Positions 9,001-16,972 of a stretch of 64,000 nucleotides of DNA are shown piece by piece. The stretch lies in NCBI GenBank assembly GCA_947487765.1, contig CANKXO010000002.1:186001-250000 (forward strand), written 5' to 3'. A program made the translations under genes and the position numbers. How positions within the stretch are numbered: position 1 is the first letter of the stretch; each line of letters starts with the position of its first letter. Source of the DNA: an uncultured Pseudomonadales bacterium. GTDB lineage: Bacteria > Pseudomonadota > Gammaproteobacteria > Pseudomonadales > Cellvibrionaceae. The notes beneath the pieces were generated by a model that ran no database searches, was not told where the DNA came from, and was given only the letters and a program-made list of their open reading frames with translations.

Positions 9001-12000
9001 AACTCCGGCGCGTAATTAAGAGACACATTGATGCTATAGCTCTGCTCTGAATAGCCTCCACGATTGTCCGTTACACTCACAACAACCGGGTAAACACCTT
9101 CTGCTGCCGATATAGAATTCCATCGAACATCTGGGCCACTCACAGTTAACCCAGCCGGCCCTGAAACTAAACCGTAAGTCACAACATCGCCTTCAGGGTC
9201 AGTGCTGCTTAGTATGTAGCGATAACTGCGTCCTATAGTGGCATTGGTCAGTGGTGCACTGGTAAATATTGGTGACTGGTTTTCAGTAACATTTAACGTA
9301 AAGGTTTGCCGGGTAATGCCACCAAATTGATCATCAGCAACCAACGTTATTGTGTGGTCGCCTATTTGATCGGCCGTTGGTCTCCAGCGGAGATAACGCG
9401 CACTGGCAACCAAAGTCATACCTTGTGGCGCAGACTCTAGGCTAAATTGAAGTGCATCGCCATTTTCATCTGATGCGTCAAAATAGTAAAAATAATCATG
9501 CTGAGTAACCGCATTGACTATAGGCGTAGAATTAAATTGTGGCAGCGCATTCGCAACTACATTAACGGTAAAGTCTTGCGTTGTTGAGCCTCCGCGAATA
9601 TCGGTGACTCGCAAACTCACTGGGTGAGAACCAATATCTGCTTGCGCTAGATTATTCCAAATAAGGTGATGGTTAGTACCACTAGGAACAACAACCAACT
9701 CCATACCAACAGGCCCTTGTACTAACTCGTAGGTTCGAGAGTCTGGCGATAATATGGGGGTAAAAATATCACTGCTATCATATGGAGGATAGTTATCTTC
9801 ATCTCGGGCAAAAAAGTGATAATCGTAGTCTCGGCCTGTCATTGCTGTTGTGACCGGCTCTGTTGTAAAGACCGGTGAATGATTAGCGCCTGGCGTAGCC
9901 GTTAATCGGTATTCTTGTGTACTAAAGAACAAGCCATCCGACACACTTAAACTCACAAAGGCTTCTATAAAATCAACAGGAGTGGCCCACTCTACCAACC
10001 CGGTTGTCGTATTGATTGTCATACCTTCGGGGCCATCTGCAATAGAGAAGATAAGCTCATCATCATTAAGATCTTGTGCACGAAATTGATAGCTGTATTG
10101 AGCGCCCGGTGTTGCATGCAAAACAGGAATAGAAATAAATTGAGGGGCACGATTTTCTGGAAGCACAAACGGTGACCAATCTATGTTGATTGATTCAACA
10201 ATGGATTGAACTTCAACGACAATAGTTTCTTGGCCACTTGTATTAGCTTCGTAACAATATCTAGCCTGACCTAATACATCGCTTAACCGAACCGTACGTT
10301 GCGAAAGCCCAGAAAATTGCCGTGTAAAAGACACTTGATTTTGTGTAACCAAATCATTATCTGCTCCTCTCAATTCAGCAATTACACAAACAGTCTGCCC
10401 TGCCATAGGCTGAGAGCGATCTAGTGAAACATTGACAGATGTAACAGCTGTGTTTTCAGCAAGCGCCATTCCACCGATATAGCCATAAGATTCGAATTCA
10501 TTAAAACCATAAACATAAACACCAAACGCTTCATCACCCGTTAAATTATGTTGGCCATCAGATACAGAGATAGTGGCTCCCATAAAATCAGAGTCAGGCA
10601 AGGTAACAAATAGATTGGTATCGACAGGGGAACCATCAAGGCGAATAGAACCAATCGCTGAGGCTGGTGCAATAATATTGACGAAATCTAAACTATATAA
10701 ATCAATAGGCGTTGCTATGTTATATGTAGAGATAAATTGCTCAACCGGAGGCACAATTGCCATAAATGGATCAGCCCGGTTATCCCCAGATGCTCTCTGG
10801 CCCGAATCAAATTGAGCTCCATTTGAAAATTGCGCGACAAGAATGGGGCTGCTTGCAACAATGTGCGCTGGCTCTTCTAGTATTGTTTCATAGTGTTCAC
10901 CTCTATTAAGCAAAGCGACTGCAACATCATTAACCCAAACAACGGTATTATTTTCGCTCGCTAAGACTCTAAAGGTATCACCAAATCGTGTGGCCAAGGG
11001 GAATGTTAAATACGACGAGCTCCAGCTGGCTATGGGCGGAACCTGCTCAACAAGGTGATCGCCATGATTCGCCTGAACACCCGCGGCCCGATCTCCACTG
11101 AATACGGCAACAGGTTTATCTGCAGAGATAGTCGCACCCGTCACTTCAACCGCAAGGTTTTGCGTTCCACCTTTTGCGATCGCCTGATAACTTTCGCCTC
11201 GATTTAAAATAATTTGATAAGGTTCGGTAATTGAATCGCTAACGTTTTCTGTTTCAATTAAGACACTGACAGGGTCGATATCAATTGTCGTATTATCTTC
11301 GGTGGCGACGATTCCAATATAGTTGGCTCGCCCATACCCTAAAGCCTCTGCCCAGGAATGAAAGTTAGCATAGGACATGGCCATGTAATCTGTTCCTAAT
11401 GCGGGAACAGGAATTAACAAACTCGCATCACTGGAAAAATTAGCCTGGTTAATCAAATGTAAAGATATATCAACATCAGACGTAACATGAATACCATAGT
11501 TATTAATGCCTAAGCCATGTATAACGTCCTCTGGCAAGTAACTGGTCAGGTCAATCGTTAATACTTCATTCGCAACGAGAGGAAAGGTTAAATCAATCCC
11601 AAGACCCGTCGCCTCAACATGTAGTTGGCCGTTTTGAGCTGCAGAAGCAAATAATGCTTCATACATTTGTGGATCACCTTCGTTGCGAGCTCGAGTGTTG
11701 AACATCGCCCAAAAATCTCGGCCCACTGTTGTCAACGGAGGTTGTTGAGACACTATTTGCAATGTAAATTCTTGCCGATCTGTTAAGCCATGTGTATCGG
11801 CTACTTCCAATATGATCGAGTGGTCACCAAGAACAGGAGAAGCCCAACTTACAATTGCCGTAGAATTATCAACAACTAAACCCGAAGGGCCTTCGATAAC
11901 TGAATATGAAAGAGCGTCCCCATCAGGGTCAGTGGCTTCAATCGTATACTCATAAAGGCTGCTTTCAATACCTACCAACACGGGTGTACTGGTAATTTGT

Positions 12001-15000
12001 GGCGGACTATTTGGCGCTGGAGTCACCGTAATAGAAACCGTGGCGTTAGCACTCAAGACACCATCGCTTGCTGCAAAAGTAAAATTATCCGTACCTGAAT
12101 AATTATTATTCGGCGTGTAAGTGACCACATTATCTTGAATAGCAGCAGTACCATTTTGTGGCTGGCTAACAAGGCTGTATGCCAATATATCGCCATCAAT
12201 ATCTGTTGCTGTTAGGTTAATAGTCGCTACTTGATTCACAGGTATTGTTGCTACTGTATTTTCTGCAACAGGCGCATCGTTAACAGGGTTAACAGTGATC
12301 GTTGCAATTGCGGTATTAGAAGTAGCAGTACCATCGTTAGCACTATAAGTAAACGAATCGACACCCGAGTAATTTGGGTTTGGTGTATAAGTTTGCTCTG
12401 CACCGGTACCGGATAAGGTACCATTTTGCGGTTGTGTCACAACGGTAAAGGTTAATGGGTCTGCATCACTATCATTCGCCGAAAGCGTTAATAAAACTGT
12501 TGCATCTTCATTAACAGCGCCCGTAATATTTTGGGCCACTGGCGCATCATTAACTGCGGTTACGGTAATAGACACCGTTGCGATAGAAGAATTAATAAGT
12601 CCATCATTAACACGGTAGGTGAAACTATCGCTACCACTAAAATTATTTGCCGGTGTATAACTTACGTTTGGCGCTGTACCAGAGAGTGATCCATTGCTGG
12701 GTTGCGTAACAACGCTATAGGTTAATACAGCGCTGTCGCTATCACTGCCAATGAGTGTAATCGCTGCGGCCGTATCCTCTGCTGTTTGCACAGTAATATT
12801 TTGTGCAATCGGGCTATCGTTAACCGGATTAATCGTAACCGTGACTGTCGCCGTATTGGAATCGGCAGTGCCATCATTGGCACGATAAGTAAATGTATCG
12901 GTACCAAAATAATTGGGGGTTGGTGTATATGTCAGTGTTGCTCCACTTCCAGTTAATACACCGCGCTGTGGTTGTGTTACAACTTGATAAGTCAGCCCAT
13001 CCTGATCAGCATCCGTTGCCACCAAATTAATGGTTGCTGTAGTATCTTCATTCGTTTGCGCAGTCACATCCTGCGCAACAGGCACGTCGTTAATGGTGTT
13101 AACGGCAATAGTAACAGTCGCAATATTGGAATCTAAAACACCATCATTCACTTGGTAAGTAAAACTGTCATTACCTGAAAAATTAGTGTTAGGTGTATAT
13201 GTCAGGTTGGGGGCGCTACCAGACAAGGTACCATTGGTTGGCTGTGACGCAATGGTATAAGTTAAGCTATCGCCATCAGCATCACTACCTGCAAGTACAG
13301 CCACAACGGCGGTTTCTTCATCCGTTTGCAGAGCAAGCGTATCCGCTACAGGAGCATCATTTACCTCGTTAACGGTTATCGAAACCGTCGCAATACCAGA
13401 ACTAAGGCTGCTATCATTGACGCGATAGGTGAAATTATCCAAACCGGTAAAATCAGCATTCGGTGTATAGGTTAGATCCGGTGCAGTACCAGAAAGAATA
13501 CCATTTAATGGCTGCGAGGCAATCGTATATGTTAGAGCATCGCCGTCAACATCACTGCCCTGTAATTGCACAGCGACAGTAGTATCTTCATTCACTTGTC
13601 GAGAAAGATTAGTTGCTAAAGGCGCATCATTGGCTGACGTTACTACAATGGAAATTGTCGCTGGGGCTGAGGTCAGCACACCATCAGAAGCTGTAAAGAT
13701 AAACGAGTCTGTGCCATAAAAATCAGCAGCCGGAGTGTAAGTTAGTTCAGCGCCTGACCCTGAAAGGCTACCAGAAAGTGGCTGCGATGATACGGAGTAC
13801 GTGAGCGGCTGCCCTTCCGGATCAACAGCCGTCAGCGTAATTGCCAACGCAGAATCTTCTACTGTTGTAATTGACTGGTTATTGGCAATAGGTGCATCGT
13901 TGGTATTGCCACCATCATTAACGATGATCAAAAATTCCTGACGGGTAAAGCCACCAAAATTATCACGGGCATCAATTTTTACATGTTCACCTTCTGTTGA
14001 TATTTGTTGAGGTGTCCAGATAAGTGTATTCGTTGGTTGATCGAGCACCATACCTTCCGGCCCATCAAACAAACTCAACGTTACTACATCAAGATCAGGG
14101 TCACTGGCAATAACAATATATTCATAAGTCACACTTTGTGTGGCCTGAGTAATAGGTGTTGATGTGATCTGAGGATTTTGGTTATTGGGGTCAGTAACAT
14201 TCAATGTATAAGCAAACTCGGCCTGACCTAAGTGGCCATCATGAACCGTTGTGCTGATCCAATTTTCACCCACATTGTCTCGCGTTGGTGTCCAGGTGAT
14301 CACACCATCAGCTGAAATCTGTGCGCCAATATTTTGTGGCCAAGTACCGAATTCATAGATAAGCGTATCGCCATCGGCATCAGTTACCTGCAAATCAAAA
14401 GTGTAAGGCTGATCGATAATGGCATCCGTTACAGGAACACCAGCGATGACTGGTGCATTATTGTTTGGATCTGTTGCTGTTAGATAGTATTCGCGTTTTG
14501 CTACGCCTAAACGACCATCATCGGCTTCAACCGTAACCCAGTACTCACCTGCATCATTGCGATCCACAGGTGTCCAATCAACCACACCTTGCGCAGAAAT
14601 AGTTAGTCCGGCTAGTGATGGCCATGACCACACTCGATAACTCAGTGTATCGCCATCAGCATCGCTAGCTTGAAGATCATAGCTATAAGTATTGCCAATC
14701 GTAACAGTAGTCAATGGTTCTTGATTAATAGCGGGAGCAGTATTATTGGGATCACTAACCATGAGGTCGACATACTGAAAGGCTTCAAGATCTTCCTGAT
14801 CACGAACATTCACTTTAAATGTCTGTATACCAGCACCTTGTGCGGTAGGTGTCCAGCTAATTAAACCTGCGGGACTAATGGTCATCCCGTTCGGTAATAC
14901 CTGTAATTCAAATACTAATGCGCCTGCTTCTGGGTCAGCCGCTTCCACTTGATAACTGTAAGTTTGACCAACCTCAACTGTCGTCGGTGCTGTACTGGTG

Positions 15001-15083
15001 ATTTGTGGTGGTGCTGCATTGGCACTATTTACAATAGTTAATCCAATAAAGCCCAAAAAATTAAGTAGCGCCCACGGTTTCAT
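3015..15083 (-). CDS. Giant exported RHS polymorphic toxin with Ig-like, IgGFc-binding, YD-repeat and Hint domains
   Basis: 4022 residues. Residues 1-23 are a Sec signal peptide ending NSANA. Four putative-Ig (He_PIG-type) domains span about 24-394, seven cadherin-like domains each opening NDxPxA about 395-1020, one more Ig-like domain to about 1110, an IgGFc-binding-type domain 1121-1541, a Cys-containing Big-like segment to 1640, about seven further He_PIG domains (about 1641-2285), two less regular Ig-like segments, then the RHS entry segment near 2480, YD repeats about 2730-3580, the RHS core about 3600-3710 ending in the DPTG motif, a Hint domain 3778-3914 and a 108-residue toxin. RHS shells encapsulate a C-terminal toxin and release it after cleavage. 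The export signal and the adhesin-like front suggest a surface-anchored or secreted toxin aimed at neighbouring cells. The delivery route is not evident: no type VI gene, PAAR domain or C-terminal sorting signal is visible. Confidence 0.9.
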   Translation of the reverse strand: MKPWALLNFLGFIGLTIVNSANAAPPQITSTAPTTVEVGQTYSYQVEAADPEAGALVFELQVLPNGMTISPAGLISWTPTAQGAGIQTFKVNVRDQEDLEAFQYVDLMVSDPNNTAPAINQEPLTTVTIGNTYSYDLQASDADGDTLSYRVWSWPSLAGLTISAQGVVDWTPVDRNDAGEYWVTVEADDGRLGVAKREYYLTATDPNNNAPVIAGVPVTDAIIDQPYTFDLQVTDADGDTLIYEFGTWPQNIGAQISADGVITWTPTRDNVGENWISTTVHDGHLGQAEFAYTLNVTDPNNQNPQITSTPITQATQSVTYEYIVIASDPDLDVVTLSLFDGPEGMVLDQPTNTLIWTPQQISTEGEHVKIDARDNFGGFTRQEFLIIVNDGGNTNDAPIANNQSITTVEDSALAITLTAVDPEGQPLTYSVSSQPLSGSLSGSGAELTYTPAADFYGTDSFIFTASDGVLTSAPATISIVVTSANDAPLATNLSRQVNEDTTVAVQLQGSDVDGDALTYTIASQPLNGILSGTAPDLTYTPNADFTGLDNFTYRVNDSSLSSGIATVSITVNEVNDAPVADTLALQTDEETAVVAVLAGSDADGDSLTYTIASQPTNGTLSGSAPNLTYTPNTNFSGNDSFTYQVNDGVLDSNIATVTIAVNTINDVPVAQDVTAQTNEDTTATINLVATDADQDGLTYQVVTQPQRGVLTGSGATLTYTPTPNYFGTDTFTYRANDGTADSNTATVTVTINPVNDSPIAQNITVQTAEDTAAAITLIGSDSDSAVLTYSVVTQPSNGSLSGTAPNVSYTPANNFSGSDSFTYRVNDGLINSSIATVSITVTAVNDAPVAQNITGAVNEDATVLLTLSANDSDADPLTFTVVTQPQNGTLSGTGAEQTYTPNPNYSGVDSFTYSANDGTATSNTAIATITVNPVNDAPVAENTVATIPVNQVATINLTATDIDGDILAYSLVSQPQNGTAAIQDNVVTYTPNNNYSGTDNFTFAASDGVLSANATVSITVTPAPNSPPQITSTPVLVGIESSLYEYTIEATDPDGDALSYSVIEGPSGLVVDNSTAIVSWASPVLGDHSIILEVADTHGLTDRQEFTLQIVSQQPPLTTVGRDFWAMFNTRARNEGDPQMYEALFASAAQNGQLHVEATGLGIDLTFPLVANEVLTIDLTSYLPEDVIHGLGINNYGIHVTSDVDISLHLINQANFSSDASLLIPVPALGTDYMAMSYANFHSWAEALGYGRANYIGIVATEDNTTIDIDPVSVLIETENVSDSITEPYQIILNRGESYQAIAKGGTQNLAVEVTGATISADKPVAVFSGDRAAGVQANHGDHLVEQVPPIASWSSSYLTFPLATRFGDTFRVLASENNTVVWVNDVAVALLNRGEHYETILEEPAHIVASSPILVAQFSNGAQFDSGQRASGDNRADPFMAIVPPVEQFISTYNIATPIDLYSLDFVNIIAPASAIGSIRLDGSPVDTNLFVTLPDSDFMGATISVSDGQHNLTGDEAFGVYVYGFNEFESYGYIGGMALAENTAVTSVNVSLDRSQPMAGQTVCVIAELRGADNDLVTQNQVSFTRQFSGLSQRTVRLSDVLGQARYCYEANTSGQETIVVEVQSIVESINIDWSPFVLPENRAPQFISIPVLHATPGAQYSYQFRAQDLNDDELIFSIADGPEGMTINTTTGLVEWATPVDFIEAFVSLSVSDGLFFSTQEYRLTATPGANHSPVFTTEPVTTAMTGRDYDYHFFARDEDNYPPYDSSDIFTPILSPDSRTYELVQGPVGMELVVVPSGTNHHLIWNNLAQADIGSHPVSLRVTDIRGGSTTQDFTVNVVANALPQFNSTPIVNAVTQHDYFYYFDASDENGDALQFSLESAPQGMTLVASARYLRWRPTADQIGDHTITLVADDQFGGITRQTFTLNVTENQSPIFTSAPLTNATIGRSYRYILSSTDPEGDVVTYGLVSGPAGLTVSGPDVRWNSISAAEGVYPVVVSVTDNRGGYSEQSYSINVSLNYAPEFTSTPIYGAVVGQPYFYQLTLVDQNGDDFSVRRVTPLSGSSFSNNALSWTPTNAQLGTHSLVFEANDIYGAVSQQAFNVVVIDNALTIVNAPQDTTIIENESYSFGVQAIHPTGLPISYSLPQAPAGMSIDANGVIRWVPVNAQMGAHLVEILASDGAGQEDRATFTITVSDDPNENQLPIYTGTPLTRAYVDINFQDQILATDSDGDTLTYDVIGPVGMTVSATGLLDWTPSDSDVGEHPIELRILDGTGFTRVTYNLTVEADVVPLDLDITAEPNRVNPGEDVLISLIASGGLGRYDTQLSMDGSPVVLVNNQATVTALTPGRYELSGQVMDSTTTVDALAHFTVMDPSDVTAPIVSIASPAQNTELTSPVDLIGTIQDDNLDEYIVALVERGSSAQQIIARGTSNINNAVITTIDPTVLINGQYAVVVQATDINGLQSSQTVNVVVEGDLKVGNFSFTVTDLEIPMAGIPIRVNRTYDSRRRHEDLDFGYGWSIDYQNIRVDESRTPGLGWELNEYETGPFGVLQHFCVEPIGAPVITLTLPNGDVERFETAADPWCEISPHLDVNLVFTAVEGTESTLETVGDAGGRLTSGNIADLADASAIVNPDHYRLTTRTGYIYTLSQTFGIQTITDPNGYVLTYTDNGIFHSSGKSILFNRDANGHIVSIVDPAGNTLDYRYDLTGDLREARNTLQVQQNEDGVSYDYNRSHGLLDITDPLGRSIVRNIYDEAGRLTAQEDEDGNRTEFNHDLPGRVSVVTNRLGHNTQYNYDERGNVLSQVDALGNTRLYTYDADDNQLTETNELGHRTEATYNTRHDQLTQTDALGNELTYAYNSRGQETHITDARGNEFANVYDLFGNLLSVTDPEGNSASNLLDGGLVSTTTDVLGNVTSFTYDDEGNKLTETDPLGVVTTFTYDANNNVLTETRTRTVNGTLTSETTQFVYDSRNLLTQTTDALGNVTQTEYNLAGQESARIDNLGRRTEMDYDVYGNLLETRYPDGTTETHTYDAENNKLTSSDRLGRTTSFTYDVLNRQISMAYADATSTQTEYDAAGRVIAEIDERGNRTRFEYDAANRRTATIDALGNRHTFNYDADGNLISETDANGNVTSYTYNSLDQRTQTLFANGSTSSEAFDALSRRTQMTDQAGINTAYQYDALGRLLSITDTLGQVTAYTYDEQGNKLTQTDAEGRTTTWTYDALGRVLTRTLPLGQQESFVYDANGNMTQRTDFNGAIHTYTYDINDRLIQTDFADGSQEVMTYDAVGNRLSATTTDSDGTRTWTYTYDNRNRLIQESKPDGSVLGYGYDATGNKTTLTTTRGANVRSESSTHDVLNRLAQVTDHNAQVTTYSYDAVGNRMGMTHGNGNVTLYSYDTLNRLTNLTTLDGLGATLLNYSYTLDATGRRTQIIESTGRVTDYAYDDLYRLTSETITDSANGNYSAQYSYDQVGNRVQSIIDGVTTAYTYDNNDRIAQYGGTAYSYDANGNTLTETLDGVAKTYTYNSQNELVSVEESGNTTTYQYNADGIRAAQTSTGVTTSYLVDHNRDYAQVLSEVENGTEVVNYTYGDDLISQQRGTATSFYHYDGLGSTRALTDTNGVLTDSYHYEAFGETLAQTGSTLNNYLFTGEQFDQGLNQYYLRARYYNQNNGRFTQMDTWMGRNQDPITLHKYLYANSDPANYTDPTGNFSLGQLMGAINTLSTLVNVAQGGYSLFQIATGKEELTAKDVGMAILFTGVSGKAMKMMLGAKYFNKVCGNSFEADTLVWTQRGLIKISDINIGESVLSYNESLGLYEYNNVIHLIQGEGEYQIVEIVTLDGNVSSTDNHRYFLSTNDWVEARDIQVGDEILTSSGNYSKVLDKFTIVKNLKVFNLTVDNLHNYFVGEEGILAHNVNVSCPIPAIKKGGPSGVASINKFLNKNWDKGTFGATKKSIEYHVLKHGKGLTPIQYTQRALQAFSDNNSIKNKVKDLSGKAAIKVISKYGSGLYTPKGKIIWYHPRI
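3018..3341 (-). other. C-terminal toxin domain, probably BECR-type nuclease
   Basis: Residues 3915-4022. The segment IEYHVLKHGKGLTPIQYTQRALQAF contains the H-x-x-KHG ... QYxxxA pattern seen in many small Barnase-EndoU-ColicinE5/D-RelE-like toxin domains; the protein ends GLYTPKGKIIWYHPRI with a final His near the terminus. I infer an RNase-type toxin; the exact family and the active residues (a His and a Lys are candidates) are unproven. The first residues after the Hint domain, VSCPIPAIKKGGPSG, look like a linker. Confidence 0.45.
3342..3752 (-). other. Hint domain preceding the toxin
   Basis: Residues 3778-3914: starts with Cys in VCGNSFEADTLVWT, has the DNHRYF block (TDNHRYFLSTNDWVEA) and ends VFNLTVDNLHNYFVG...GILAHN. 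These are the A, B and F/G blocks of Hint domains in polymorphic toxins (PT-HINT), where self-cleavage at the Cys can release the C-terminal part. It is not an intein: there is no C-terminal extein nucleophile and no host protein to splice. Confidence 0.85.
3955..6900 (-). other. YD-repeat shell and RHS core of the toxin
   Basis: About 850 residues of YD repeats (units with YDxxGN and a following L/R-rich strand) are followed by the RHS-associated core: YHYDGLGSTRALTD, YEAFGE, NYLFTGEQFDQGLNQYYLRARYY, and the terminal SDPANYTDPTGN. In this family the repeats wrap into a hollow shell that holds the toxin. The many near-identical units are a recombination hot spot and account for the degraded downstream tips. 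Confidence 0.88.
10461..11723 (-). other. IgGFc-binding-type domain inside the RHS protein
   Basis: Residues 1121-1541. It opens GRDFWAMFNTRARNEG and contains the repeated pattern of this family: ATEDNTTIDIDP, ISADKPVAVFSGDRA, NHGDHLVEQVPP, and FGDTFRVLASENNTVVWV, closing with VYGFNEFESYGYIGG. In animals the domain occurs in the Fc-gamma-binding protein; bacterial copies are surface proteins whose ligand is not established. It splits the Ig-like stalk into two blocks, so it may be a binding head. Confidence 0.75.
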
Positions 15084-15150
15084 ACGACTGTCCCTAGTAT
15101 TATAGGTTGTTTATTTTTGAAATTTTTAACGGTGTTAGTGCGTGTTATTG

Positions 15151-15501
15151 TTAGCGACACACCGCATAGTTGCCTTTGTTCGTTGCAAGGCATTGGTATA
15201 AATTAATGTCACTATCAGTTTCAGCAGCCATGCAATTTTTCATGGATACAGTTGCTTCAACATCATCAAGTTCAATAATGAGTTGTTCGTATTCAACAGC
15301 AGTAATAGCGTTCGCATTAAAACGTACTTGGGCTAACTGGCGGTTGGATGTGACATATTTACTAGTTTGAGAAACCGCACTGGTACATGCGTGAAGAGTC
15401 GTCTCATTAACAGAAGAAAAAGAAGGAAAAGAGATAGCAGAAAAAAAGCAAATAGATAGCCTTGCGATCGCAGGCCGGGTAACTCTCCAGAAAAACATCA
15501 T
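15151..15501 (-). CDS. Small exported protein upstream of the RHS gene
   Basis: About 116 residues from the ATG at 15501, which has a GGAAG ribosome site five bases upstream; a GTG at 15555 is in frame but has a weak site. The N-terminus MMFFWRVTRPAIARLSICFF with a following small-residue stretch reads as a signal peptide. The mature part has four Cys (HACTSAV, KNCMAA, YQCLA, AVCR), suggesting disulfides in the periplasm. It ends 67 bases before the RHS start on the same strand, so the two may be cotranscribed. No family recognised; a secretion or folding helper for the RHS protein is conceivable but only by position. Confidence 0.55.
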   Translation of the reverse strand: MMFFWRVTRPAIARLSICFFSAISFPSFSSVNETTLHACTSAVSQTSKYVTSNRQLAQVRFNANAITAVEYEQLIIELDDVEATVSMKNCMAAETDSDINLYQCLATNKGNYAVCR

Positions 15502-15852
15502 ACAACTTCCAATAAAAAATCCATTAATAAAGTAAAAGTACAAATCACCTTTCACTCAATCCAATTATCAAATCAATAATATTTTATACTATTATGCTAA
15601 CACCGATAATGATTACATGTCGCCTAATACAACGACGAGAAGAATAGATTATTTTTCGCTCAGGATCAAATATTTTTTATTAAATTTTTTTAAACAGTCA
15701 AAATGTTGATTTTGACGACAAGAATAACATTAACTCTTTATCCTCTTGATAGTGGAATTTTCAATACAAATATTACCTACTATCAGCATAATATGAGGAT
15801 TTTAAGTTTCAGTATATTGAACTCTTCATAGAATGAAATTCATATTAATTCT

Positions 15853-15867
15853 ACTCTATGCTAGAGT
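15853..15867. promoter_or_regulatory. Dyad upstream of the lipoprotein gene
   Basis: Perfect 6-bp arms ACTCTA / TAGAGT around TGC, 38 bases before the lipoprotein start, with a possible -35 TTGAAC at 15817-15822. The rest of the 15502-15904 gap is very AT-rich and shows no gene on either strand. Regulator unknown. Confidence 0.3.
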
Positions 15868-15904
15868 CCGCCCGCGTTTAAATAAACAATGACAAGGCAA
15901 AAAA

Positions 15905-16867
15905 ATGACGAGAAGTACCAAGATTTTAATAACAGCAATCATGATAATGGTTTTATCTGGATGTGGTAATCAACCATCATTATTAGATAGAACATCACCT
16001 GATAGAGAAAAAATTACTTCGATTGAAGTAGTCATACCTCAAGATAAATTACTAATACAATACAGCGGCTCAGGAGCGACAGCGGGAGGTGCAGCGTTTG
16101 GTTTAGTCGGAGTTCTAATTGGAGCCGCTATTGATTCTGGGATAAATGCCAGTAGGAAAAAATCGATTAGAAATATAGTTGATGCAACAAAGGATTATGA
16201 CTTTAAAGAAAAATTTATTAAAAAATTAAGAATCGCAGAGAAACAAAGCCCTCTTGCTGGCACAGTTCTTATTACTTCTTTATCAAAAGATGAAGTAGGT
16301 AAAATAAAAGTTAATACACCAAGGCTCGCCATTAGTTACGTTTTATCTAATGATAGAAATAAACTGGTTGTATCTGCATGGGCAAATTATCTTGACCCTA
16401 AAAGCATGGAAAAAGATGCTAAAGAGGAAGAATTATATTCGGACCCAAATAGCCTTCGAATAGATGATGGGGATGATGTAGATAAGCGATATAAACACAT
16501 GTACAAATCATTCCATGATCTAAGCCCACTAGGTATCGAAGGCTCTATTAAAGAAAAAACTCAGTTTTTAGCTGAAAATCCTCACATTTTAATCAACGCC
16601 TTAGACAGAGGCATGAATGAAGTTATCGATCTATTTTTGAATGATTTTGGATCGAATACCTATAGGCAAAAAATAGCAATCGAAGAAAATCCGACCGGAA
16701 TATTACTACTAAATAATCAATACATTGGAAAGATGAAAAAAGTTGATACACAAAATGATAAAGTGTTGTTACTTTCAGGGGAGAATAAGCCATTAATATC
16801 AATATACACCCCCAATTCATTTGTTGGCGTTGGGTTTGGCGATGACGAACCATATTTAGGGCTTTAG
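15905..16867 (+). CDS. Lipoprotein of unknown function
   Basis: 320 residues. A type II signal peptide ends in the lipobox LSGC (Cys about residue 20), so the protein is lipidated at the envelope. A glycine-rich hydrophobic stretch at about residues 56-82 (GATAGGAAFGLVGVLIGAAI) resembles glycine-zipper segments of outer-membrane lipoproteins. The remainder is charged and soluble, with a Lys-rich region around residues 85-110. It starts with ATG after a weak purine run and is followed by a strong bidirectional hairpin. No known family recognised. Confidence 0.75.
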   Translation: MTRSTKILITAIMIMVLSGCGNQPSLLDRTSPDREKITSIEVVIPQDKLLIQYSGSGATAGGAAFGLVGVLIGAAIDSGINASRKKSIRNIVDATKDYDFKEKFIKKLRIAEKQSPLAGTVLITSLSKDEVGKIKVNTPRLAISYVLSNDRNKLVVSAWANYLDPKSMEKDAKEEELYSDPNSLRIDDGDDVDKRYKHMYKSFHDLSPLGIEGSIKEKTQFLAENPHILINALDRGMNEVIDLFLNDFGSNTYRQKIAIEENPTGILLLNNQYIGKMKKVDTQNDKVLLLSGENKPLISIYTPNSFVGVGFGDDEPYLGL

Positions 16868-16912
16868 CGACTTAAAAGTTGCGCCACTCTCAATCCAAAA
16901 GATACTAGGGAT

Positions 16913-16951
16913 TTTTAAGTGCGAATCGACTAATAGACATCGCACTTAAAA
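16913..16951. terminator. Bidirectional terminator hairpin
   Basis: Perfect 12-bp inverted repeat TTTTAAGTGCGA / TCGCACTTAAAA with a 15-base loop, placed between the convergent lipoprotein and AEC permease genes. A/T runs flank both sides, so it can serve both directions. Confidence 0.7.
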
Positions 16952-16972
16952 TATTCTCTTTTGCACTCTATA

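Noticed and set aside
12000-14700. Regular DNA repeats that could suggest a CRISPR array
   Set aside because: The periodicity is about 270-300 bases, in frame, and encodes tandem cadherin/Ig-like domains.
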